Origin: Virgibacillus oceani
GTDB lineage: Bacteria; Bacillota; Bacilli; Bacillales; Amphibacillaceae
Length of the DNA: 64,000 bases
Direction: 5' to 3'
Assembly (NCBI RefSeq): GCF_014638995.1
Contig: NZ_BMFR01000008.1
Location: 88,889 to 152,888, forward strand
Shown here: positions 37,240 through 46,937 of the stretch, one piece after another
Layout: each line of letters opens with the position of its first letter
Position numbering within the stretch: position 1 is the stretch's first letter
Position numbers and translations under genes: made by a program
Notes under the pieces: model-generated
The model's input: the letters and a program-made list of their open reading frames with translations, nothing else
What the model was told of the DNA's origin: nothing
The model's database searches: none

Positions 37240-37998
37240 ATGGAACTAGAAGGTAAAATTGCTGTTGTAACTGGTGCTGGCAGCGGCATTGGACGAGCCA
37301 GCAGTTTACAAATGGCAAAAAATGGAGCAAAAGTTGTAGCAGTAGATTTTAACAAGGAAACTGGTGAGGAAACCTTAAAGCTCATTGAGGAACAGGGTGG
37401 AGAAGGGATCTTTGTTCAGGCTGATGTTTCAAAGAGTAAAGATGTTGAACATTTCGTAAATGCAGCCGTCGATACATTTGGCCGTATCGATGTATTTTTC
37501 AACAATGCCGGGGTAATCCAAAAATTCTCACTACTAGGTGATGTAGAGGAAGCTGAATTTGACCGTCTTGTTTCTGTCAACATAAAGGGTGTATTCCTTG
37601 GGTTGAAACATGTGTTAAAGGTGATGGAACAGCAAGGGAGCGGCTCTATCATAAACACAGCTTCAACAGCTGGAATTCGCAGTGAACATAGTGCCTCCGT
37701 ATACTCTGCAACGAAACATGCTGTCGTTGGATTAACGAAGTCGGCAGCGATGGAATATATCAAGAAAGGTATTCGTGTCAATGCAATTTGTCCAGGCGGG
37801 GTACAAACTTCTTTAACTAAAAGTGTGGAAGAACAGTTTACATCAGGGGGTTATGTACCTGAGGAAGTAGCTAATATGCGCATCGGACGTTATGCACAAC
37901 CAGAAGAGCTTGCTGAAATGGTTTCCTTCCTAGCATCTGATCGGGCAAGTTATGTAGTGGGCTCTGTAGTTGTTGTGGATGGTGGGTTGACGATATAA
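37240..37998 (+). CDS. Short-chain dehydrogenase/reductase
   Basis: A 252-residue classical SDR. TGAGSGIG near residue 12 binds the dinucleotide, NNAGV is at about residue 89, and the catalytic YSATK is near residue 154 with Ser before it. An Asp at the end of strand two (VVAVDF) favours NAD(H). AAGGAGG precedes the ATG. The substrate is unknown. A second SDR follows 98 nt later. Confidence 0.92.
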   Translation: MELEGKIAVVTGAGSGIGRASSLQMAKNGAKVVAVDFNKETGEETLKLIEEQGGEGIFVQADVSKSKDVEHFVNAAVDTFGRIDVFFNNAGVIQKFSLLGDVEEAEFDRLVSVNIKGVFLGLKHVLKVMEQQGSGSIINTASTAGIRSEHSASVYSATKHAVVGLTKSAAMEYIKKGIRVNAICPGGVQTSLTKSVEEQFTSGGYVPEEVANMRIGRYAQPEELAEMVSFLASDRASYVVGSVVVVDGGLTI

Positions 37999-38096
37999 TT
38001 TTAGCTGGTGTTGTGGAATGATTTATGACTGCGGTGGATACACTTTCACCGTTACGATAAAAACATAGGAATGAATAAATGAATGGAGGAATAGGA

Positions 38097-38831
38097 ATGG
38101 GCAGACTAGATAACAAAGTTGCAATTATAACGGGCGGTGCACGAGGCATGGGGGAATCTCATGTGCGTAAATTTGTAAGTGAAGGTGCAAAAGTAGTGCT
38201 TACAGATCTAAATGAAGAAGGCGGAATTGCACTAGCTAATGAGCTGGGTGAAAATGTAAGGTTTGTTAAACAAGATGTGACGAAAGCGGCAGATTGGGAA
38301 GCTGTAGTAGCTGAAACAGAGAAGGCTTTTGGTCCGGCTAATATATTAATCAATAATGCAGGAATCAGTATGAGTAAATCTATTTTTGAGATGACCGAGG
38401 ATGAGTATAGAAAAATAGTAGATATCAATCAGGTTTCCGTTTTCCTTGGTATGAAAGCTGTTATACCTTCGATGCAAAAGACTGGTAACGGCTCGATTGT
38501 GAATATTTCCTCTATGAACGGTTTAGTGGGTGGTGCGATTGGCTATACCGATACTAAATTTGCTGTGCGTGGAATGACAAAGGCGGCTGCCCTACAAGTG
38601 GCAGGACTTGGAATCCGTGTTAATTCTGTACATCCTGGAGTGATTGAAACACCGATGGTTACAGAAGGAGACGCTGTTGACACGATAAAAGAATTTGCCA
38701 AACATATTCCAATCCAGCGAGTTGCACAATCTGAAGAAGTTTCTAATCTCGTTCTATTTCTTGCAACAGACGAATCCAGTTATTCAACCGGTTCTGAGTT
38801 TGTAATTGATGGCGGTTTAACAGCGATGTAA
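38097..38831 (+). CDS. Short-chain dehydrogenase/reductase
   Basis: A 244-residue classical SDR with TGGARGMGESH at the N-terminus, NNAGISM, and the catalytic YTDTK. The Gly-Ala-Arg pattern and VLTDL resemble the 3-alpha/20-beta-hydroxysteroid or cyclopentanol dehydrogenase-like group. ATG 38097 follows GGAGG. It is probably cotranscribed with the preceding SDR and ends in two successive hairpins. Confidence 0.92.
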   Translation: MGRLDNKVAIITGGARGMGESHVRKFVSEGAKVVLTDLNEEGGIALANELGENVRFVKQDVTKAADWEAVVAETEKAFGPANILINNAGISMSKSIFEMTEDEYRKIVDINQVSVFLGMKAVIPSMQKTGNGSIVNISSMNGLVGGAIGYTDTKFAVRGMTKAAALQVAGLGIRVNSVHPGVIETPMVTEGDAVDTIKEFAKHIPIQRVAQSEEVSNLVLFLATDESSYSTGSEFVIDGGLTAM

Positions 38832-38842
38832 TAAAACAATTT

Positions 38843-38912
38843 TAAAGGTGGCTGTCCCTGCGTGTATGTTTGTGAACCTATTCGAGGGACAGGTACCTTT
38901 CTTTTTCAGTGA
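38843..38912 (+). terminator. Terminator after the SDR genes
   Basis: AAAGGT..CTGTCCCT and AGGGACAG..ACCTTT pair around a 28-nt loop and are followed by CTTTTTC. The AGGGACAG part recalls REP2. Confidence 0.6.
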
Positions 38913-38933
38913 ACCTAACACCATTTTCCTAGC

Positions 38934-38974
38934 AAAAAAGGTAGCTGCTTCCTATTCTGGCAGTTACCTTTTTT
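38934..38974. terminator. Bidirectional terminator between convergent genes
   Basis: AAAAAAGGTAGCTGC and GCAGTTACCTTTTTT pair with one mismatch around a 12-nt loop. It serves the SDR operon and the penicillin acylase gene. Confidence 0.8.
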
Positions 38975-39014
38975 CTGTCATTAAAGTATTATGGCTGGGT
39001 TCACCATAGTAAAT

Positions 39015-41387
39015 TCATGGTTTCAATGTCAGCTTCATTCCTTCATTTTCATCCATGACTGTCATATGATAATCCCCTTCAACCCAATCATCCATCTGAT
39101 TGTGGTACCAGTCACTTTTAAAATGACCTGCTTGTCCCGGTCCAACAATATGATAGCTTTTTTCCATCTCACTTGTATCAATCACGAATCGCCATGATGC
39201 ACCGTGATCAACAATCCCTGATTCAGAATCGTAGCTGGCTGCCATTGGCGTAACACTGCTTCCGCCAACTGGGGTTGGATCCTCGTTGTTGAAAAAGAAT
39301 GCCAGTATTGGACTTACATTGGATAATGGATGAGGGAACTGTACTTGATGGTAATCTCCCCACTGCCAAGCAGAAAGCTCCTCACCATACGCTTCTGTTA
39401 AATCATCCAATGTATTTTTTAAAGAGGTGAGCAGCACTTGCTCCATTCCGCCATTTTCCTGAATCCATATAGAATCATCCCCGCTTCGTAAAATGTTGTT
39501 TGTCGTTTGCCCGCGGCTGCCAAACAAATCCATGACATCTTCTGGGATTTCCTTGTATAGAATTGATTCAATTTCATCCATCCACTGTTGAAAAATCAAC
39601 GGCTGTGCCGCATCGACGTTATCAACAAAGTCCCAGTTTGTAAGCAGATCCAATGCCCTTCCTTCATCAGCAGAAAGCTTCTCATCCTTAAGCGTCTCAG
39701 CAAAAATCGGTACAAATTCACGTGCCTGTAAATCTGTCTGGTCCATTTGCAGGTTTTGCATGTCTTCTATTGTAAAATCATCCCCTGCCGCCAGTACCTC
39801 GGCAATACGCTCGTACCGGTAAGGCTGTGCCCATACATTGCTAATATGATAAGGGTAATTATCCCCGACTATTTTGTTGTTCGCTGTTGCAATGAATCCT
39901 TTTTCAGGGTTAATAACTGTAGGAAGCTCATCAAATGGGATATATCCGTTCCAATCATTCTCCTTTTCCCATCCTTCCAGTGGCAATAATGCATCGTCAC
40001 CGTCTTCATAGATTGGTATGTTTCCATTTGCTTTATACGCGATTGTTCCATCCTTTGCAGCAAAAACAAAATTCTGTGCTGGTGATAGAAACTTTTCCAG
40101 ACCCTTTTCGAATTCATTCCAGTTCGATGCTTTATTTATTTCCAATATGGCTTCAAGCTCTGTCGTTGGTTCGAGTGCCGTCCATCTAAGTGACATGGCT
40201 GTATCCTTTGCTTCCTCATTTGCAAAGTCAGAAATGATAGGCCCATGACGGGTTTCAACAACCTGATAATCGATTGTTTCGCCGTCCTTCACTTTAATCG
40301 GCTCATCAATTATTTGAGCCTTCTCCCATTCACCTTCATATAAAAATTCGTTTGCATTGTCCGGGTTTCTTTTTTCCAAATAAAGCTGCTGCACATCTGG
40401 TCCCGTGTTTGTAACACCCCATGCAATGTCCGTGTTATGGCCAAGAATGATTCCAGGGACACCGGCAAATATTACGCCGCTCACCTCTATTTCAGGAGTT
40501 TCCAGCTGCATTTGATACCAAATAGATGGCGTTGCAAGACCTAAGTGGGGATCATCTGCCAATAGCGGCATTCCTGATTTCGTTTTGTCCCCGCTTACGA
40601 CCCAATTGTTGCTTCCGTTAAAAGCATGCGGAATAACTGCCTGATTGAAACTGGATGCAACGTCTATTTCGTCTTCACCAATAATTGTAGGCTTCGTTTC
40701 AGGGTACTTCGGAAATAGTTCATACGCTTTTTGTTCATCAAAATTAGTTAATGCGTAATAATTGAATGCTTGCTGCTCCCAATGGCCACCGAGGTCAAAT
40801 GCCATATATTTGCCGATTGTCAGTGAATCAAGAGGAGTCCATTCACCAGGCTCTGATCCAATTAATTTAAATTCAATTGGCAAACTTCCCTCATCCTGTG
40901 CCAGCTTGATATATGCATTGACGCCATCGGCAAACCATTGTAACACCTGTTTAGCCTCATCAGAATAAATTTCATATGACATCTCAGCAGACCGCCTCAA
41001 TCCAAGCGTGCGAAAATATTTGTCCTGATCGATAGCAGCTTCGCCGACAACCTCACTTAACGTGCCGGATGCCTGTCTGCGTGATAACTCCATTTGGAAC
41101 ATGCGGCTTTGCGCTTGAATGTATCCTTGTGCAATGAATAAATCATGTTCATTTTCTGCTTTAATATGCGGCACACCATTTTTGTCCGTTATGACTGTTA
41201 CTTCATTTTCAAGCATCGCAAGCTCAATAGTGCCCTCAACCTGTGCAAGTGATTTGTTTATGTATGCATTTGCAAATATGGCTAAGGCAGCTGCAATTAA
41301 AATCAGCAATCCTAGTGTAATAAGTAAAATTTTCTTTTTATTTCTCTTTTTCTTTGGTGGTTCCACAAATACTTCTTGTACTTCCAC
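39015..41387 (-). CDS. Membrane-anchored penicillin acylase-family (Ntn) hydrolase
   Basis: A 790-residue protein with one N-terminal membrane segment (about residues 19-41). The alpha part begins near residue 60 (ITDKNGVPHIKAENEHDLFIAQGYIQAQ) and the autoprocessing site is Gly258-Ser259 in NGSNNWVVSG, where Ser259 becomes the catalytic N-terminal Ser. The beta part has DDPHLGLATPSIWYQ and GVPGIILGHNTDIAWGVTN. The family includes penicillin G acylases, cephalosporin acylases and acyl-homoserine lactone acylases. It acts outside the membrane. The substrate cannot be told from sequence. Confidence 0.92.
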   Translation of the reverse strand: MEVQEVFVEPPKKKRNKKKILLITLGLLILIAAALAIFANAYINKSLAQVEGTIELAMLENEVTVITDKNGVPHIKAENEHDLFIAQGYIQAQSRMFQMELSRRQASGTLSEVVGEAAIDQDKYFRTLGLRRSAEMSYEIYSDEAKQVLQWFADGVNAYIKLAQDEGSLPIEFKLIGSEPGEWTPLDSLTIGKYMAFDLGGHWEQQAFNYYALTNFDEQKAYELFPKYPETKPTIIGEDEIDVASSFNQAVIPHAFNGSNNWVVSGDKTKSGMPLLADDPHLGLATPSIWYQMQLETPEIEVSGVIFAGVPGIILGHNTDIAWGVTNTGPDVQQLYLEKRNPDNANEFLYEGEWEKAQIIDEPIKVKDGETIDYQVVETRHGPIISDFANEEAKDTAMSLRWTALEPTTELEAILEINKASNWNEFEKGLEKFLSPAQNFVFAAKDGTIAYKANGNIPIYEDGDDALLPLEGWEKENDWNGYIPFDELPTVINPEKGFIATANNKIVGDNYPYHISNVWAQPYRYERIAEVLAAGDDFTIEDMQNLQMDQTDLQAREFVPIFAETLKDEKLSADEGRALDLLTNWDFVDNVDAAQPLIFQQWMDEIESILYKEIPEDVMDLFGSRGQTTNNILRSGDDSIWIQENGGMEQVLLTSLKNTLDDLTEAYGEELSAWQWGDYHQVQFPHPLSNVSPILAFFFNNEDPTPVGGSSVTPMAASYDSESGIVDHGASWRFVIDTSEMEKSYHIVGPGQAGHFKSDWYHNQMDDWVEGDYHMTVMDENEGMKLTLKP

Positions 41388-41451
41388 TATATCGCCCCTT
41401 TTATTATTAATATTAAGTAATTCGACAGGGACTAAAGAATTCCTCTTTTCT

Positions 41452-41516
41452 AGTGGGAGAGGGCCAGGTCCCGCGTCCCGCTATTGGGACAATGAACCTG
41501 CCCCCTTGTCCTTAAG
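41452..41516. repeat. REP2-type palindrome overlapping a gene end
   Basis: GTGGGAGAGGGCCAGGTCCC, GCGTCCCGC and GGGACAATGAACCTGCCCCC form nested pairs, with GGGACAATGAACC shared with the 35800 copy. It covers the last eleven codons and the stop of the 41481-41984 gene. Confidence 0.75.
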
Positions 41517-41984
41517 TTTAAGTCTTTTTCTGGCCGATATGCGCTCTGGCGTAATCGGGACGTGCTTCATTGCTTTTCCTAGGCCATAAAGAGGCATATT
41601 TCCATAGACTGACTCGTAATTTCCCCTTTTTAAGTTGTACGTTTCGTGATAGATCCCAACAGCACTGTTATTTCCAACCTTCTTATTAAAGTCTTTCCAT
41701 GCAGCTAAATGCTTTTCCCCTTTTGCGTACGCCAGCAAATCCTCTGTTCTGCGCCAATATTGAATCATAACAGTGGTTCTTAGGCCAAAATAGGTTTCCA
41801 TGGATAAAAAGCCTAACGCTTCTTTGTTCGTGTATAGCTCCTTAATCATTGGCGGCATCGCAGTAAAAACTGGCAGCCATTTATGAACGGCATGCCTTTT
41901 GTTAATTCGCATACCAATAAGAAATACAACAAAATCTTCATCGTTTTCCGTTGTGTAACGTCCGGTATATATTTGTTTCGCCAT
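41481..41984 (-). CDS. DUF4188-family (monooxygenase-like) protein
   Basis: A 167-residue protein. VVFLIGMRINKRHAVHKWLPVF and MIQYWRRTEDLLAYAKG match the DUF4188 family, related to dimeric ferredoxin-like monooxygenases. Its ATG overlaps the stop of the PadR gene by 1 nt (TAATG), so it is coupled to the regulator. The last residues, about KDKGAGSLSQ, are encoded by a REP2 repeat. It is likely PadR-controlled. Confidence 0.85.
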   Translation of the reverse strand: MAKQIYTGRYTTENDEDFVVFLIGMRINKRHAVHKWLPVFTAMPPMIKELYTNKEALGFLSMETYFGLRTTVMIQYWRRTEDLLAYAKGEKHLAAWKDFNKKVGNNSAVGIYHETYNLKRGNYESVYGNMPLYGLGKAMKHVPITPERISARKRLKLKDKGAGSLSQ

Positions 41985-42541
41985 TATGCATTCCCCTTTT
42001 CTGAAATTTGTTTAATCGTGGACTCGCACCAGCCAATAGCTGCTTTAGTTATCCGTTTTCCATAATCTAATGTGAATAGCCAATACATTGCATCTTCCTT
42101 GTCATGGTCATGCGTTGTAATCGCCTGTTCAATCCCACTATAAGTTTGATAGCGCTTCATCAATTTTTGTTTGTAATCCGCAAGTTGCATTAACGTATTG
42201 CTCTTGGATTGATGACGGCTGAAAAATAACTTAAGCAAAACCTCATTCCGCTCGACCGGAATTTGTTCAATGGGATTCTCAAGCCAATTTTGCAAAACCT
42301 CCTTTCCTTTTTCGGTAAGGTCATATTCCTTGCGGTCAGGCTTCCCTTCTTGTGCTGAAACTCGAACTGTCGCTAATTCCTCCTCCACAATCAGCTTTAA
42401 TGTCGGATATATCTGCCCATAGCTGATCTTCCAGAAATGTTTCAAACTATTATCGATTAATTGTTTGATGTCATAGCCAGACTTGCAATCGGTTGTTAAA
42501 ATTCCAAGAATCGCATACGTTGTATGGCTGTATTTTTTCAT
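41984..42541 (-). CDS. PadR-family transcriptional regulator
   Basis: A 185-residue regulator. The N-terminal winged helix is YAILGILTTDCKSGYDIKQLID, with the wing at PTLKLIVEEELATV, followed by the C-terminal helical dimerisation domain of the Vir_act_alpha_C type. ATG 42541 follows AGGGTG. The longer frame up to 42679 reads through a REP2 repeat and is rejected. Such repressors respond to phenolic or cationic compounds and usually control their downstream partner. Confidence 0.9.
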   Translation of the reverse strand: MKKYSHTTYAILGILTTDCKSGYDIKQLIDNSLKHFWKISYGQIYPTLKLIVEEELATVRVSAQEGKPDRKEYDLTEKGKEVLQNWLENPIEQIPVERNEVLLKLFFSRHQSKSNTLMQLADYKQKLMKRYQTYSGIEQAITTHDHDKEDAMYWLFTLDYGKRITKAAIGWCESTIKQISEKGNA

Positions 42542-42617
42542 AAGCATCACCCTATCTATATGATATGTATCTTTTTGATATATTATACACAAAAAAGAAA
42601 AATGGAACAAGGGATTC

Positions 42618-42680
42618 ATGGGACAAGGGGTCTGACCCCTTGTCCCATGTGACCCCTTGTCCCATGACCTTTGTCCCATA
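42618..42680. repeat. REP2 palindrome with extra right-arm copies
   Basis: TGGGACAAGGGG and CCCCTTGTCCCA form a perfect 12-bp stem around TCTGA. Another CCCCTTGTCCCATG and a decayed CTTTGTCCCAT follow in tandem. It lies between the PadR gene and the protease stop. Confidence 0.88.
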
Positions 42681-42682
42681 TT

Positions 42683-45600
42683 TTACTGCCATTTTTTGAT
42701 TAGGTTGTTGGCGTGCTTGTTCAGTGTTTTTGCTGCTTTGTCTGTAATGAGGTACATTCGGTTAAACAGGCTGACTGTGCCTTTAAAGCTTTTCATTTGC
42801 ATCACAGCTATTCTCTGTAATCCTCTGTTTTCAAAATATTTTGCTGTGTTTAGTTGTGTTTTAAGAGAAGGAGCGATTAGCCAGCTGATTTCTCCTTTTG
42901 ATTTATATTGATCAACGAGCTGCAGCATCGTGTCAATACTCGATTCAGTTTCTTCATCCCCATCTGTCTTTTCTATTTCAATCGTCTTTGTTGTCGTATG
43001 GCCGCCGAGATCAACTACTTTAAATTCAAATTCATTTTTGCCATCTTCCAGCTCAAGTTCAATTGCCTCAACTGTATGCTCAAATCCATTCATGCCATAC
43101 GGTTCTGAAAGCTCATGCTTGTATATTTCATTTCCGTTCACATACATGCGGATTTCGTCAAAGTTGTCTGTAATCAGGGCAGAAGCCTGAACGACATCGG
43201 CATCCGTTTTCTTATCAACTTTTACCTTCAATCCTGCTTTCTCTGTGTCGATAAAAAATCTGCGGCCGATTTCCGCTTCATTGCCAGCATTGTCCACTGC
43301 CTTAATTTTATGAAGAACGTATCCATCATCCTTATGTGAAACTGTAACGGAAAAGTCATAACGATCCTCATCCTCGTTGTAGACAAGCTCTGCCTTTTGA
43401 CCATCTACGGTTACTTCTTTGACACCGGACGAATCGGTTACATATCCCGTAAATTCAACGTCCCGAGTTGTTTCAACACCAAGAAATTCCGGTGATTTTA
43501 AATGAAGATCAGGTATTGTTGTATCTTGACCGCTAACTGCTTCTTCCATCGTTTTATTTCCTGCATAATCAACAGCTACGACCGATAATGTTTGACCTTC
43601 CTTTAATTTCTTTGTTAATTGATGTTCTGTTTCACCATTTGTATAGGTTTCATCCAGAATCGATTCACCGTCAACTAATACATCCCAATATGCAAGCCCG
43701 CTTCCATTTTCGTTATCCTCAGCAGCAACAGTTACAGTTTGGCTCTCTTGATCAAATGCTGCATCCAGTTCAGGCACGGTTGTGTCAAGGACAACAGGGA
43801 GTTCCATTGATTGCCACTCTGCATCCTTATAATCAATCACAGCTTCTACCTGAAGATAATATTTTCCTTCAGCTGCTTTTTTGCCATCGATTTTCCCATC
43901 CCAAATTCGTGATGCGTCCAAGGAATACATCGGGGCAAGTCCGCCATCATAATAATTTTTCCTTACATATGATTCGGTTGTAATAGTGCGTACCTTTTCT
44001 TTATTTTCATCCAAAACATTAAATCGTACCTCTTTCGCATTTCTCAGGAATGACAGAATGAGCAGTGCATCATCCTGCAGCTTGTCCCCATTTGGCGAAA
44101 AGGCGATTTTCTCTGGATCTATTTCACCAGATTGCAGGTTTGTTCCAAGAAAATCGAATTGCTCATTGCCTTCCTCATCTTTGCCGATTGATGTGACAAC
44201 ACCAGTCATTCCATAATATGTTTCAGCATCCCACATTGGCTTGTCCAGAATTGGAGAATCATCCCACTCCCCTTTAAAGCCAACATATGGTACAGAAATT
44301 TCCGGATTGATGTCCTGTGGATCGGTTAGCTTAACAAAGCCTTCCAGCCAATACCCGTTTGTAAAAATGTCTGTTAACGCAGCATCGACATCACTGATAT
44401 CTAGTGAAACGGTAAACGTTACGTCACTGTTTGCCGGAATTTCGATCGTGCTTACTTCTTCTCCATTAACCGTTGCAACACCGTCAAGCTCCAACGCGGC
44501 AAATTGGTTTGGCGCAACGAGTGTGTCAGCGCCGTTCGCAATTGGTTGGTCCGTTTGCGCGTTTGCCTTCACATCATACGTGACCGCTTCATCGCTAAGG
44601 TTTTCCGCAGTTAGTTCAAATGTAACGTTATTATCGGTAATTTGTTTTAAGGCTACCTTTGCTTCATTGGTTTCTGATTCAGTCACAACAACTGGTGTTG
44701 AAAGTGCTGCATGAAGCTGCATTAAACCAGAACCCTGACGGCGGGGTGAAACGTAAGCGCCATCCAATGAAACCAGTTTGCCCGTGTTCATCATGATGTT
44801 TTTCGCTAAATTAACACGATCACTATTTTCAAGTCCAAAGTCCTCATCCATTCGCTGCAGGACAAGTGCTGCTCCACCTGAAACATGCGGTGCCGCCATA
44901 GATGTACCACTCATAATTCCATATTGATCATCATTCAATGTTGATAAAATTTGTCCGCCAGGTGCTGTGATTTCTGGCTTGAAATCCAGATTAGGCGTTA
45001 ATCCCCATGATGTGAAGGCACTCATTTTTCCAGCATCAGGGTTGTCGATGGTTGCAGTACCGCCATTGAAATTCAACGTAACCGCTTTTCCATTCTTTAA
45101 TGCTTGTGCTAGCAGTTCCCCGTCATTTTTCAGCATAAATAACTGTGGAATTTCAATTGCAGGATCAGATGCCATGTTCACGATTCCATCCGTATTATTG
45201 TAAATAATGACACCTTCCGCTCCTGCATTTTGGGCGTTTAATGCTTTTTCGGTAAATGCTAATTCACCGCGCTGAATCAACGCATATTTTCCTTTTACAT
45301 CTTTACCAGCAAAATCCTCCGGTGCTCCAAGACCTGCCTCAACAACGTCAAATGTTGTTTTCACGTAATCGGACGGATGTGTGTCACTTGCTGATAAAAA
45401 CGGTGCACTGTCTGTTTCTCCATCAATCGTGTATTCCACAGCATCAACATCCATTTTCGTGTTTTCAAAGGAAGCAACCTGCAAGGAATCATCCGCAACC
45501 CCTGGTGAACCACTTACACCGTAATCTGGGTTCGATACTAATGGATAATAGAATCCTTCTGCAAACATATTGGAATTACCAGCTGAAATGGCTACTAAAA

Positions 45601-46642
45601 TACCATTATCTACAGCACGTGTTACAGCTTGCTGTTCTGGTGATTCGTCACTAACAAATCCTGATGTAGATCCTAAACTCAGGTTCAATGCATCCACACC
45701 TAGTTTAATAGAATCATCAATTGCCTTAATATAAATATCCCCATATGTCGATTGCATTTCCGGGTCATTTCCGAAAACCTTTAACGCTAACAGCTGTGCT
45801 TCTGGGGCAATCCCTTTAATACCGCCATTTTCCTCATCCCCGTTAGCTCCGACTGTTCCAGCAACGTGCATGCCGTGCATCGAGGCTCCAGCTGCATTAT
45901 CAAGAATGACATCGTTTTCGTCCATGTAGTTATAACCGTAGGGAACCTTTTCCGTATAGTACTTTCCAGGCAAGTCCTGCTCACTGATCGTTTGCTCTAC
46001 AGAGTTTTCCGTGTGAGCGGGCTCTGTATCATCGGATAGGATCATATCCCGGTGTGAAGGGTCAATCCCTGTATCAATGATTCCAACTGTCATCCCTTCA
46101 CCTTTGTAGCCATAATCACGCCATGCTTTTTGTGCCTCGACTAATTCTTTGCTGTATTTCATCTCCGGTTTTACTTCCGGCCGTTTATATTCATGGACGA
46201 TATGCACCGTTTCAACGTCAGGGATCTCTTTAATTTCATCGATATCCCCTTGTTTTACCTCGACACTGAATCCATTAATAACGGTCGTGAATTCCTGTAA
46301 AAAATCTGCTTCAATTTTTTTGGACTTCATTTTGTCTTTTACTTCTTTTTGGGAATCCTTAGCCGCTTTTTGGAGCTTATTCTTTTCTGGTTGTTTAAGA
46401 CTATTGTATGTAACACCCTTCTTGGTAGCCTTCTCAATTGGCGCTTCCTGCTCCAATTCTACAATTACCCGGACCTCCTTGTTGGGATCCGTTGTTTCTT
46501 TCAGCTTCTGTTTATTCGGTTTTGCCTTTTTCTCGATTGTCTGCTGCAGCGTTTTTCCAGTGATTTCAGCCGCACCTACGTACATAAAATTACTGAATGC
46601 CAGCAGTAAAACTAGTAATACTACCGAAGCTCTTTTTAACAT
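42683..46642 (-). CDS. Very large secreted subtilisin-like serine protease (S8, Vpr/C5a-peptidase type)
   Basis: About 1319 residues. A signal peptide (to about residue 25) and an I9-like propeptide (about 55-150) precede the S8 domain. The triad is Asp190 (GIIDTGID), His256 (MHGMHVAGTVG) and Ser581 (GTSMAAPHVSGG). A PA domain is inserted at about 430-535. Behind it come an Fn3-like domain and several Ig-like modules with Asp/Gly-rich ends, up to a basic C-terminal helix. No LPxTG is seen. ATG 46642 follows GGGGGAG. It degrades extracellular protein. It is much longer than B. subtilis Vpr (about 800 residues). Confidence 0.94.
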   Translation of the reverse strand: MLKRASVVLLVLLLAFSNFMYVGAAEITGKTLQQTIEKKAKPNKQKLKETTDPNKEVRVIVELEQEAPIEKATKKGVTYNSLKQPEKNKLQKAAKDSQKEVKDKMKSKKIEADFLQEFTTVINGFSVEVKQGDIDEIKEIPDVETVHIVHEYKRPEVKPEMKYSKELVEAQKAWRDYGYKGEGMTVGIIDTGIDPSHRDMILSDDTEPAHTENSVEQTISEQDLPGKYYTEKVPYGYNYMDENDVILDNAAGASMHGMHVAGTVGANGDEENGGIKGIAPEAQLLALKVFGNDPEMQSTYGDIYIKAIDDSIKLGVDALNLSLGSTSGFVSDESPEQQAVTRAVDNGILVAISAGNSNMFAEGFYYPLVSNPDYGVSGSPGVADDSLQVASFENTKMDVDAVEYTIDGETDSAPFLSASDTHPSDYVKTTFDVVEAGLGAPEDFAGKDVKGKYALIQRGELAFTEKALNAQNAGAEGVIIYNNTDGIVNMASDPAIEIPQLFMLKNDGELLAQALKNGKAVTLNFNGGTATIDNPDAGKMSAFTSWGLTPNLDFKPEITAPGGQILSTLNDDQYGIMSGTSMAAPHVSGGAALVLQRMDEDFGLENSDRVNLAKNIMMNTGKLVSLDGAYVSPRRQGSGLMQLHAALSTPVVVTESETNEAKVALKQITDNNVTFELTAENLSDEAVTYDVKANAQTDQPIANGADTLVAPNQFAALELDGVATVNGEEVSTIEIPANSDVTFTVSLDISDVDAALTDIFTNGYWLEGFVKLTDPQDINPEISVPYVGFKGEWDDSPILDKPMWDAETYYGMTGVVTSIGKDEEGNEQFDFLGTNLQSGEIDPEKIAFSPNGDKLQDDALLILSFLRNAKEVRFNVLDENKEKVRTITTESYVRKNYYDGGLAPMYSLDASRIWDGKIDGKKAAEGKYYLQVEAVIDYKDAEWQSMELPVVLDTTVPELDAAFDQESQTVTVAAEDNENGSGLAYWDVLVDGESILDETYTNGETEHQLTKKLKEGQTLSVVAVDYAGNKTMEEAVSGQDTTIPDLHLKSPEFLGVETTRDVEFTGYVTDSSGVKEVTVDGQKAELVYNEDEDRYDFSVTVSHKDDGYVLHKIKAVDNAGNEAEIGRRFFIDTEKAGLKVKVDKKTDADVVQASALITDNFDEIRMYVNGNEIYKHELSEPYGMNGFEHTVEAIELELEDGKNEFEFKVVDLGGHTTTKTIEIEKTDGDEETESSIDTMLQLVDQYKSKGEISWLIAPSLKTQLNTAKYFENRGLQRIAVMQMKSFKGTVSLFNRMYLITDKAAKTLNKHANNLIKKWQ

Positions 46643-46827
46643 TATTCTCCCCCTATCCAACTAGTAATGTAAAATATGACAATTCAACCCTCCCTTACTA
46701 CAATCTTCGTGACTTAATTTTCAGTTATATTAACTCTACCGAATTATGAATAATTGTACTAGTGAAAATAGTCTTAAAAGTAGTGATTAAAAAACACATT
46801 TATAGGGAAAAAGTACCAATATTTTGG

Positions 46828-46885
46828 CTGAGGCATGGGGTCTGTTCCTTCGTCCTGGGATGCCGGGGGTTGATTATGTGAGGCA
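46828..46885. repeat. Decayed REP2-like sequence
   Basis: GGGGTCTGTTCCTTCGTCC and GGGATGCCGGGGG, with two flanking GAGGCATGG copies, resemble broken REP2 arms. It borders the truncated end of the permease pseudogene. Confidence 0.5.
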
Positions 46886-46937
46886 TGGCAGTTAAAAAGC
46901 TTGTTAAATGAGAAAAAGGACCTTCTTTTGGATTGTT

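Noticed and set aside
43588..46664. Many plus-strand ORFs of 60-171 codons across the protease gene
   Set aside because: They are antisense shadows with Ser/Leu-rich composition typical of reversed coding sequence.
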